Source: SIG447 sp045577075
Lineage (GTDB): Bacteria > Bacillota > Clostridia > UMGS1883 > UMGS1540
Length of the DNA stretch: 19,394 nt
Reading direction: 5' to 3'
Assembly: GCA_045577075.1 (NCBI GenBank)
Contig: JAZNHR010000027.1
Coordinates: 1 to 19,394 of the forward strand
The translations under genes were made by a program, and so were the position numbers. Each line of letters starts with the position of its first letter. Within the stretch, counting starts at the first letter, position 1. Shown here one piece after another: positions 6,391 to 12,557 of the stretch. The notes beneath the pieces are model-generated. The model was not told where the DNA came from. It made no database searches and was given only the letters and a program-made list of their open reading frames with translations.

Positions 6391-7573
6391 CCCTTGTTTC
6401 CTCCAGTATTTCCCTGATTTCGCCGATTTCTTCCACACACTCTACCGTACACGTGACAGAAATCGAGCCGTTTCCTTCTAGTATGTGCGTATATTCCGTA
6501 TTTATAATTTCAGCGTCAGGTGCAATTTGAATTTCGTTTAAAAGATGTTCGCCGTAATAGGCCTCAGCTTCCTCCGGCAGAAGCTGTATCGCCTGTGTTT
6601 CCGTTCTATGTATAATGTTTTTTTCAAGCCAAAAAGGCAAGTGCACATCACCCCATAAGCGCCGGGGACTACCTTTCGTCTCTGTGCGGTACGATGCATA
6701 CGGTATTTCCCCATGTAGCGGTAAAACAAAGTTGCCGAGGTGGATTCGATACTGGGTTTTGTATTCACCGCTGTCCGTTTCGTTTTGCAGAAGAAGGGGG
6801 AAGGTGGCTGTTTTTGTATACCATGTCTGGGCGTGCACGCTTCCTTCCGCATGCACCAGAAGCGTGCCACCGTGCTTTGTATCTACGGTGCCGCTAATGA
6901 GAAGCGCACCCTGTTTCACGGCGTCTCCTTTTTCCACACGCATTGTCCCTCTGTCCGCAACAAAGTCTGCAATCACGCCATCCTTTTTCGCCACAATGTT
7001 GCAGGGGCGGTCCAGCGGAACAATGTCCGGGGCAGGGGTTTTTTCTTTGACATGGACGAAAGCACGGGTGCCTTTAACCTCCACCCAAACCCAGGAAAGT
7101 TCAGGCACAGCCTTTAGCATTTCTTCCTTTATATCTGATGCCTTTATTTTATATTTTACCACACCTACATCCAAACCGCAAGAGATTAGGGCATTTCTTA
7201 TAATATTTTTATCAATTTTTTCCGTCCCGTCAATTTCAATGGACCAAATAAAGGACGATAGAAGGGTAATGATGAGGGCAAACAAAAGAAAGCCCACCCA
7301 AAATGCCCGCCTGCGGCGATGACGGTGTAAAAACATGGGTAGCCCCCGTTTTCGAAGGATGCGCACACGGGTGCCTGTTTTACGGGAGGCTTCTCGCATA
7401 CGGAAAAAGCCCGGAATACTGACGCAGGCCGTTGCTTCTTTTGGGCTTTCCCTGCGGATGCGCCAAAGGTATATGCCGCTTCGCACGCACAGGTTTAAGA
7501 AACGTTCCAAATATATTCCTGTAAGACGGAGTTCTAGAAACCCGCGAATATAATGAAAGATGGTGAAAAACAT
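6371..7573 (-). CDS. yqfD: Sporulation protein YqfD
   Basis: A 400-residue YqfD, a membrane-anchored protein made in the mother cell during sporulation in Bacillus. Its biochemical role is unknown. A basic N-terminal domain of about 88 residues is followed by one hydrophobic helix (about 90-110). After it comes a large extracytoplasmic part beginning with a POTRA/FtsQ-like fold (about 112-175) and then beta-rich sequence. The length matches the family. The ATG follows AGAGGGG, 11 bp after the yqfC stop. The position between yqfC and phoH is the conserved Firmicutes order. Confidence 0.92.
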   Translation of the reverse strand: MFFTIFHYIRGFLELRLTGIYLERFLNLCVRSGIYLWRIRRESPKEATACVSIPGFFRMREASRKTGTRVRILRKRGLPMFLHRHRRRRAFWVGFLLFALIITLLSSFIWSIEIDGTEKIDKNIIRNALISCGLDVGVVKYKIKASDIKEEMLKAVPELSWVWVEVKGTRAFVHVKEKTPAPDIVPLDRPCNIVAKKDGVIADFVADRGTMRVEKGDAVKQGALLISGTVDTKHGGTLLVHAEGSVHAQTWYTKTATFPLLLQNETDSGEYKTQYRIHLGNFVLPLHGEIPYASYRTETKGSPRRLWGDVHLPFWLEKNIIHRTETQAIQLLPEEAEAYYGEHLLNEIQIAPDAEIINTEYTHILEGNGSISVTCTVECVEEIGEIREILEETRDDGEIF

Positions 7574-7584
7574 ACAAAGCCCCT

Positions 7585-7863
7585 CTATTCAAATTCAATT
7601 TTACGAATGCTGCCGAATACAGAAATATCCTCATCCGTAATGGCGGCAATATCTAAGTTTTCCCCCGTAAGACACAATATGCCGCCGGAGGTATAGAGAC
7701 GAATTTTGTCAGTATCTAAAGAAATGATGCCTTTATAGTTCTCTACGGTAACCTCCTTTTGTGCCAGTAGCGTCACCTTTGGAAGGGAGAGTGCAATTTC
7801 CTTCGGCAGTTCTGCAGCATCTGCAATTTTCTCCCGAAAAGAAGTACGATAACGTTTTCGCAT
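7585..7863 (-). CDS. yqfC: Sporulation protein YqfC
   Basis: A 92-residue small protein of the YabP/YqfC family, needed in the mother cell during spore development. It has the family's short repeated beta-strand pattern, including the VENYKGI and the SGGILCLTGENL segments (about 40-71). The length is typical. The ATG follows AAAGGA by 8 nt. It is the first gene of the leftward five-gene operon. Only 71 bp separate it from the divergent sporulation gene ylbJ. Confidence 0.9.
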   Translation of the reverse strand: MRKRYRTSFREKIADAAELPKEIALSLPKVTLLAQKEVTVENYKGIISLDTDKIRLYTSGGILCLTGENLDIAAITDEDISVFGSIRKIEFE

Positions 7864-7934
7864 GAGATCAGTCCTTTCGCCATATGTATATGAAATAAAG
7901 CAGTGGAAAAAAACCTAAATTTTGGAGGACAGCC
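7864..7934. promoter_or_regulatory. Divergent yqfC / ylbJ intergenic region
   Basis: This 71-bp spacer must hold the starts of both the yqfC operon and ylbJ, unless a promoter lies inside ylbJ. I see no consensus sigma-A promoter. A near-palindromic CATATGTATATG sits at 7881-7892. It reads CATATACATATG leftward, which resembles a sporulation sigma-E type -10 (CATACAnT) only loosely. Both genes are sigma-E dependent in Bacillus, so shared mother-cell control is plausible but not proven by this sequence. Confidence 0.4.
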
Positions 7935-8975
7935 ATGAAAAAAATACTGGGACTCTGCGCACTCATACTGGCGGTAGGCTTTGCGGTTTTCCCCGAAACA
8001 GCGCTTGGTGCGGCAAGGGAGGCACTTTCTCTTTGTGCCCACACGCTCGTGCCTTCGTTATTTCCTTTTTTTGTTTGTGCCAACATTATTATTTCCGCCG
8101 GACTTACAGAAAAAGCCGGGCAGCTTTTCTCGGGTGCGACGGGGAAACTATTCCGTGTAAACGGCGAAGGTGCTGCTGCAATCGTTTTAGGCTTTCTAAG
8201 TGGTTATCCGGCAGGGGCGGCGGTAAGCAGTCGATTATATGAAGAGGGACGCATTACTAAAAGTGAGGCAGAACGTCTTTTGGCATTTACCAATAATGCA
8301 GGCCCCCTTTTTATCTTGGGAACGGTGGGAACTTGCGTATACCAAAACCCAGGGGCAGGGGTGGTTTTATATTTGTCTGTCATCCTCGCATCGCTTCTCA
8401 CCGGACTACTCATGCGTTTTTACGGAAAAGAAAGCATGGCTACCGCAAAGAAGAAACGGAGCACGGATCGCGACCCGATGGGGGACGCCGTCAATACAGT
8501 GTTCTCCCTTTGCGGCTATGTGGTGTTCTTCGCCGTTCTCATTGCCTTTGCAAAGAAGATAGGGCTTATATCGTTTCTTTGCATGCTTTTTCAAAACCTT
8601 GGGCTTTCACCGGAAACAGCGTCCCTTTTATCATTAGGTATGTTTGAAATTTCCACCGCCGCGCAAAGAGCGCCGGGCGCCCTGCCTGCTATGGCGGCAC
8701 TCCTTTCGTTTGGGGGCCTTTCCGTCTTACTGCAAACGATGTCCATTACGAGACGTGCTCGCCTTTCCATAAAACCCTATCTCCTCGGAAAAACTATTTC
8801 GTCTCTTTTGTCTGCGGTGCTTTGTTATGGGATTTTAAAGGGTTTCCCCATAGCAGTTAGAACAGGAGTTTTCATGCAAAAAACAGTGCTTTACACAGAA
8901 TACCTGGCGGCGGCAGTGTTAATGGCAATCGGTGTATATCTTTTGTACCGCCTGCTTTCCAGAATTTACTCGTAA
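7935..8975 (+). CDS. ylbJ: Sporulation integral membrane protein YlbJ
   Basis: A 346-residue polytopic membrane protein of the YlbJ family, required for normal spore formation in Bacillus. It carries the nucleoside-recognition/Gate fold: a hydrophobic N-terminus, the signature GFLSGYPAGA (86-95) followed by an acidic/basic turn, then a second hydrophobic half with about eight membrane segments in total. It is somewhat shorter than the roughly 400 residues of Bacillus YlbJ. The ATG follows GGAGG by 6 nt. The gene is divergent from yqfC and is followed by a GH32-like gene that has its own promoter. Confidence 0.9.
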   Translation: MKKILGLCALILAVGFAVFPETALGAAREALSLCAHTLVPSLFPFFVCANIIISAGLTEKAGQLFSGATGKLFRVNGEGAAAIVLGFLSGYPAGAAVSSRLYEEGRITKSEAERLLAFTNNAGPLFILGTVGTCVYQNPGAGVVLYLSVILASLLTGLLMRFYGKESMATAKKKRSTDRDPMGDAVNTVFSLCGYVVFFAVLIAFAKKIGLISFLCMLFQNLGLSPETASLLSLGMFEISTAAQRAPGALPAMAALLSFGGLSVLLQTMSITRRARLSIKPYLLGKTISSLLSAVLCYGILKGFPIAVRTGVFMQKTVLYTEYLAAAVLMAIGVYLLYRLLSRIYS

Positions 8976-8979
8976 AGAC

Positions 8980-9009
8980 TTGCACGAAAGCCCGCCTTTA
9001 TGATACAAT
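8980..9009 (+). promoter_or_regulatory. Probable sigma-A promoter of the GH32-like gene
   Basis: -35 TTGCAC (8980-8985), 18-bp spacer, -10 TACAAT (9004-9009) preceded by TGA as an extended -10. It begins 4 bp after the ylbJ stop, leaving a leader of about 14 nt before the preferred ATG. Confidence 0.65.
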
Positions 9010-9029
9010 AAGACAAAAGGAGAATGCAA

Positions 9030-10640
9030 ATGCTTACGTTTCACAGCGGTAATTTCAGGCAGCTTGCCGTTTTCCTCGAAGTCGAGCCGGACGAGGTTGC
9101 GGAAATTACTTTAAAAAGTGTAGAGAGAATACGAAAAAAGAAGGGACGCCGCAGGGAAAGAGTGATTTTTCGTCTTTCGGAAAACATGGTTTATACACTT
9201 TCGACAGGCGATGCTAAAATCGGCCTTGCGTACCTGTTTGACGCCGAAGATATGAAAGACCGTGGCGTTTTGTTTTTGGACAGTCTGTACGGGAAAGAAA
9301 AAACGTGCGAAACAGCGTATCATTTTTCGCCCTATCCTACACCGCTCCGTGCCGTGAGTGCCGCTTGCTTTTACAAAGGGTATTTTCACATTTTGTTTCA
9401 ATTTAATCCATTTTCCGAAACAGAACAAACGATGTACTGGGGGCATGCCGCAAGCCGTGACATGGTGCATTGGCACGAACTTCCGATTTTGCTGGAGCCG
9501 CAAAAGGAACTGGTGCGGACGCGACACAGAACGGGAGGTGCCTATTCCGGCTGTGCTGAGGTGCTGGAGGACCGTGTGCGGCTGTACCTAACGCGCCTTA
9601 TCGGTGACAGAAAAACAGGGCAGACCCTTCGGGCATATCAGTCCGTATTGGAAAGCCGTGACCTTTTACATATCTCGCCCGAGAAAACGATTCTTGCCGA
9701 ATCTCCGCCAAAAGCGGATTTGGAATTTCAAAGCCCGGTCATTACTGCCATAAAAGGAAGAAAACAAATGGTGCTTGGCGGCAGTATTGGCGGCCGGGGT
9801 GCTGTTTTTCTTTATGGGACGGACGGCAAAACATGGCAATACAAAACGTCGCTTTATGTATGCAAACACCCCAGAGTGAACAAGATTACGAAACCGGATT
9901 TCTTTGCCATCGGCAGAACGCATGTGCTTTGCGCCGGACTTTCGGGCTTTCGGGATGCCGACGGAACCATGTCACCCTTGTACTGGTTTTGCGGCAGTGT
10001 TCGGGAAGGGAAACTTCGCGTGCGAAACCGCGGCAGAATGGATTTCGGCGGCGACTTTTACGCAATGAGTACATTTTTGCATGCAGGCAGAAGGATTCTA
10101 TTTGCCACAACCGCCTGTCCTGATGCGACAGAAGTCAACCCAAGTCTTGTCCTGCCACGGGAAGTGTTTTGGAAACACGGACGGCTATGCTTAAAACCCA
10201 TAGCAGAAGTGTACAGTCTTTTAGGGGATGTTCTATACCGCGGGCGAGGGGAGAAGATGCCCGTTATTCTGGAAAGCGCCGCTTTTTATGTGAGGATTTC
10301 TTTTCGTGCGACAACGGCATTTCGGCTGCTGCTCGGACGTAACAAGGAACAAACCCTGTTTCTTATTGGAAATGCGGACACTTGTGCTTTTGTACTGGAA
10401 TATCCAAGCGGTGAAAAGCAGGTGTACGATGCCGCCGTGGCGGCAGAAACTATAGAAATCTTTGTAGACTGTGGGATGGTGGAGGCTTTCATAAACGGAG
10501 GCACGGCCGCAGGCACAAAGCGGTTTTTCTCCGATGCACCCGTTTTCTCGGCGGAGTTTCAAGATGCCGAGAAGGTGGAAACCGTGGAAGTGCGGAAGGT
10601 CATGCCATGTAATTTTCCGTTTTTGGCAAAAAAATATTGA
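9030..10640 (+). CDS. GH32-fold protein lacking all catalytic residues (putative pseudoenzyme)
   Basis: A 536-residue protein with no signal peptide or membrane segment. Residues 98-160 align without gaps to the glycoside hydrolase family 32 start (invertase, levanase, sucrose-6-phosphate hydrolase). They keep the flanking pattern, including YWGHAASRDMVHWHELP (136-152). The nucleophile motif WMNDPNG is replaced (positions 105-111, Asp to Ala108). The RDP motif is FQSP (Asp to Ser235). The acid/base ECP motif is TKP (Glu to Thr287). The downstream region fits the usual five-blade propeller plus C-terminal beta-sandwich (about 400-536). About 95 extra residues precede the fold. It is therefore unlikely to hydrolyse fructosides and may bind a sugar or have a structural role. 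I chose the ATG at 9030, 7 nt after AAAAGGAG. The ATG at 9024 would leave only 1 nt. Confidence 0.8.
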   Translation: MLTFHSGNFRQLAVFLEVEPDEVAEITLKSVERIRKKKGRRRERVIFRLSENMVYTLSTGDAKIGLAYLFDAEDMKDRGVLFLDSLYGKEKTCETAYHFSPYPTPLRAVSAACFYKGYFHILFQFNPFSETEQTMYWGHAASRDMVHWHELPILLEPQKELVRTRHRTGGAYSGCAEVLEDRVRLYLTRLIGDRKTGQTLRAYQSVLESRDLLHISPEKTILAESPPKADLEFQSPVITAIKGRKQMVLGGSIGGRGAVFLYGTDGKTWQYKTSLYVCKHPRVNKITKPDFFAIGRTHVLCAGLSGFRDADGTMSPLYWFCGSVREGKLRVRNRGRMDFGGDFYAMSTFLHAGRRILFATTACPDATEVNPSLVLPREVFWKHGRLCLKPIAEVYSLLGDVLYRGRGEKMPVILESAAFYVRISFRATTAFRLLLGRNKEQTLFLIGNADTCAFVLEYPSGEKQVYDAAVAAETIEIFVDCGMVEAFINGGTAAGTKRFFSDAPVFSAEFQDAEKVETVEVRKVMPCNFPFLAKKY

Positions 10641-10665
10641 CAATTTTTAAGCTTTGTGTTATACT
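10637..10665 (+). promoter_or_regulatory. Sigma-A promoter of tRNA-Leu, overlapping the upstream stop codon
   Basis: -35 TTGACA (10637-10642), 17-bp spacer, -10 TATACT (10660-10665). The TGA inside the -35 box is the stop codon of the GH32-like gene. The tRNA starts 20 nt after the -10. Confidence 0.88.
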
Positions 10666-10684
10666 ATTTGGGTAACATAAAAGA

Positions 10685-10771
10685 GCTCGAGTGGCGGAAC
10701 TGGCAGACGCCCGGGACTTAAAATCCCGTGGGAGCAATCCCGTACCGGTTCGATTCCGGTCTCGAGCACCA
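10685..10771 (+). tRNA. tRNA-Leu (TAA anticodon)
   Basis: A class II tRNA of 87 nt including encoded CCA. The acceptor stem GCTCGAG/CTCGAGC is perfectly paired. The anticodon stem CGGGA/TCCCG has loop CTTAAAA (anticodon TAA), followed by a long variable arm TGGGAGCAATCCCG and the T arm ACCGG-TTCGATT-CCGGT. The long variable arm and A discriminator fit leucine. Confidence 0.96.
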
Positions 10772-10773
10772 TG

Positions 10774-10809
10774 AAAATGGCTTAAAACCTTGTGTTTTGA
10801 GCCATTTTT
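10774..10809 (+). terminator. Rho-independent terminator of tRNA-Leu
   Basis: AAAATGGCTTAAAAC (10774-10788) pairs with GTTTTGAGCCATTTT (10794-10808), one T:G wobble, loop of 5, ending in five T. It begins 2 nt after the tRNA. Confidence 0.88.
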
Positions 10810-10816
10810 GCTATAC

Positions 10817-10846
10817 AAAAAAGACAGCCGCTCAGGTGCAGCTGTC
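10817..10846 (-). terminator. Rho-independent terminator of malQ
   Basis: Read leftward, GACAGC...GCTGTC (10823-10846) closes a stem-loop that is followed directly by six T (complement of 10817-10822). It faces the tRNA-Leu terminator, so the two units converge here. It lies 76 bp beyond the malQ stop. Confidence 0.72.
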
Positions 10847-10847
10847 T

Positions 10848-10921
10848 GTGATAGTAATGCGGTGGTGCAAGCCACCGGTTTGCGGGCGGTTATGACTAAG
10901 AAATGACCCTCAAGATATTTG
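10848..10921. other. Structured malQ 3' untranslated segment
   Basis: The 3' segment between malQ and its terminator contains a GGTGG/CCACC hairpin (10861-10876) and GC-rich flanks unlike the AT-rich neighbours. No start codon with a ribosome binding site is seen. It could be mRNA-protecting structure or the remains of a small RNA locus. Confidence 0.35.
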
Positions 10922-12355
10922 CTATATTCTGGAGTATAGCGCATTTAATCGTCTGAATTTTGCTTTGTCAATGCTGTCCAGTTGTTCCTTTGTAATTCTG
11001 TATCCCCAATTACCTTCCGCTTTGCCGGGGGTATTTAATCGTGTGTCTGCGCCATACCCCAACAAGTCCTGAATCGGCATAACAACCAGCCCTGCATGCG
11101 ATGCAAGCATGGTTCGAATGATAGCATCACAGCCACTTTCCCAATTTGCGCCTTGATGACCGCAATATTCCAGCATGTAACGCCGCGTTTCATCGTCCAG
11201 TTCCCAAAGATACCCAAGCAAGGTGTTGTTGTCATGGGTTCCTGTGTAGGCAACACAATGATTGGTATAGTTATGAGGCAGGTGGGAGGAGCTTTTGTCG
11301 CCTACAAAGGCAAATTGAAAAACCCGCATGCCCGGAAAACCACTTTCTTTTACAAGCTTTATCACATCTTCGGTAATAAATCCTAAGTCCTCTGCAATGA
11401 TCAGCGTGTTTTTGCAACTCTCTTTAATTGCATCAATCAATTTCAAATTCGGACCTTTGGACATAACACCTTCCTTGGCGGTTTTTGCCTGCGCTGGAAT
11501 CTCCCAAAAGGATTCAATGGCCCTGAAGTGATCAATCCGAATTCCGTCAAACATCTTTGCCATATGCGCGACTCTGTCTTTCCACCAGCGAAATCCCTCT
11601 TTTTCCATAGCTTCCCAGTTATATATTGGATTTCCCCAAAGCTGACCGTCTGCGGCGAAATAATCGGGCGGAACACCTGCAACAGAAACGGGCAAATTCT
11701 TTTCGTCAAGCTTAAAGAGATGTTTATCTGCCCATACATCGCTGCTGTCCAGGTCAACATAAATAGGCATATCCCCAATGATTTGAATGCCTTTGTTGTT
11801 TGCATATTGCTTGATTTGCGACCATTCATTAAAAAATTCATATTGGATAAACTTCCACATAAAGAAGTCATCCTCATGATAATTTTCGTGCTCCCATTCC
11901 TGCCATGGCTTGTCGTTATTTGCCTTTTTGATTGCCATAAATCGGCAAAAATTTTCCAGATAAGGATTTTGGGCAATAAAAGATTCAATCTCGCTGTGAT
12001 TGGTGGCTCTGCTTGCCGCAAGCTTTAGAAAATCCAGTCTTTCTTTATATAATCGTTCATATTCACATACATACGGAGAAGATTGTTTTTGGCAATTGAG
12101 TTCCGTATCGGTCAATAAGTTCTTTTCGTAAAGACTTTGCAAACTGATAAAATAGGGATTTCCTGCAAAGGCAGAAGGAGATTTATATGGGGAATTGCAT
12201 TTATCGGAAGGGCAAAAAGGCAGTACCTGCCAATAGGTATACCCGCAATCTGCTAAAAAGTCTATAAAATACTTCGCCTCATTTCCAAAACCGCCGATTG
12301 AATAATCACCGAAAAGTGAGGAAATATGCATAAGTACGCCGCTTTTTCTGTCCAA
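10922..12355 (-). CDS. malQ: 4-alpha-glucanotransferase (amylomaltase)
   Basis: A 477-residue GH77 amylomaltase that transfers alpha-1,4-glucan segments between maltodextrins and releases glucose. The catalytic residues are visible: nucleophile Asp275 in GIRIDHFRA, acid/base Glu322 in IIAEDLG and Asp375 in YTGTHDNNT, with the late family motif RLNTPG. The length is normal for the bacterial type without an N-terminal extension. The start is TTG at 12355, 8 nt after AGGAGGT. No in-frame ATG is better placed, and the first codons (DRKSGVLMHISSL) match the family start. It is a single-gene unit divergent from the glg operon, whose products it complements by recycling short glucans. Confidence 0.96.
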   Translation of the reverse strand: MDRKSGVLMHISSLFGDYSIGGFGNEAKYFIDFLADCGYTYWQVLPFCPSDKCNSPYKSPSAFAGNPYFISLQSLYEKNLLTDTELNCQKQSSPYVCEYERLYKERLDFLKLAASRATNHSEIESFIAQNPYLENFCRFMAIKKANNDKPWQEWEHENYHEDDFFMWKFIQYEFFNEWSQIKQYANNKGIQIIGDMPIYVDLDSSDVWADKHLFKLDEKNLPVSVAGVPPDYFAADGQLWGNPIYNWEAMEKEGFRWWKDRVAHMAKMFDGIRIDHFRAIESFWEIPAQAKTAKEGVMSKGPNLKLIDAIKESCKNTLIIAEDLGFITEDVIKLVKESGFPGMRVFQFAFVGDKSSSHLPHNYTNHCVAYTGTHDNNTLLGYLWELDDETRRYMLEYCGHQGANWESGCDAIIRTMLASHAGLVVMPIQDLLGYGADTRLNTPGKAEGNWGYRITKEQLDSIDKAKFRRLNALYSRI

Positions 12356-12396
12356 AACACGTTACCTCCTATTGTGTCAAAAAATAACATGAAAAA

Positions 12397-12425
12397 AGTA
12401 TATCATATTTATGCAGAACTTTCAA
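12397..12425 (-). promoter_or_regulatory. Sigma-A promoter of malQ
   Basis: Reverse strand: -35 TTGAAA (12420-12425), 17-bp spacer, -10 TATACT (12397-12402). The start would lie near 12390, giving a leader of about 35 nt. The -35 overlaps the left arm of the inverted repeat at 12423-12460. Confidence 0.82.
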
Positions 12426-12460
12426 TGACAAAAATTAGAAAAATATCCTAATTTTCATTG
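12423..12460. promoter_or_regulatory. Operator-like inverted repeat between malQ and glgB promoters
   Basis: The left arm (12423-12438) reads CAATGACAAAAATTAG. The right arm (12448-12460) reads CTAATTTTCATTG, which is its reverse complement except for a 3-nt insertion. The left arm overlaps the malQ -35 and the right arm overlaps the glgB -35. A dimeric regulator here could control both units. Confidence 0.5.
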
Positions 12461-12486
12461 ACATATAAGCGTTTGTGATTTATAAT
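12458..12486 (+). promoter_or_regulatory. Perfect-consensus sigma-A promoter of the glg operon
   Basis: -35 TTGACA (12458-12463), exactly 17 bp, -10 TATAAT (12481-12486). Such a perfect promoter usually needs a repressor or another brake. A cre-like sequence with core TAAGCGTTT lies in the spacer (12462-12479), matching the catabolite-repression consensus only in its left and central part. The leader of about 65 nt is very AT-rich, with three TATAGATA copies (12492-12499, 12506-12513, 12512-12519). Confidence 0.88.
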
Positions 12487-12557
12487 ATAAGTATAGATAA
12501 TAATATATAGATATAGATAATATTAGATTTACATTTTTTTAAAGGGGCGAATTCTTT

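Noticed and set aside
6391..6438. Upstream start of phoH giving 16 more residues
   Set aside because: The extension lies inside yqfD. The ATG at 6390 is preceded by GGAGG.
6615..7322. A 235-codon forward open frame
   Set aside because: It is the complement of yqfD, whose order, motifs and start site are convincing. The forward frame has no family similarity.
10600..10944. A 114-codon reverse frame across the tRNA-Leu and malQ terminator regions
   Set aside because: It reads through a tRNA gene on the opposite strand and two terminators, overlaps the end of malQ, and has no plausible ribosome binding site.
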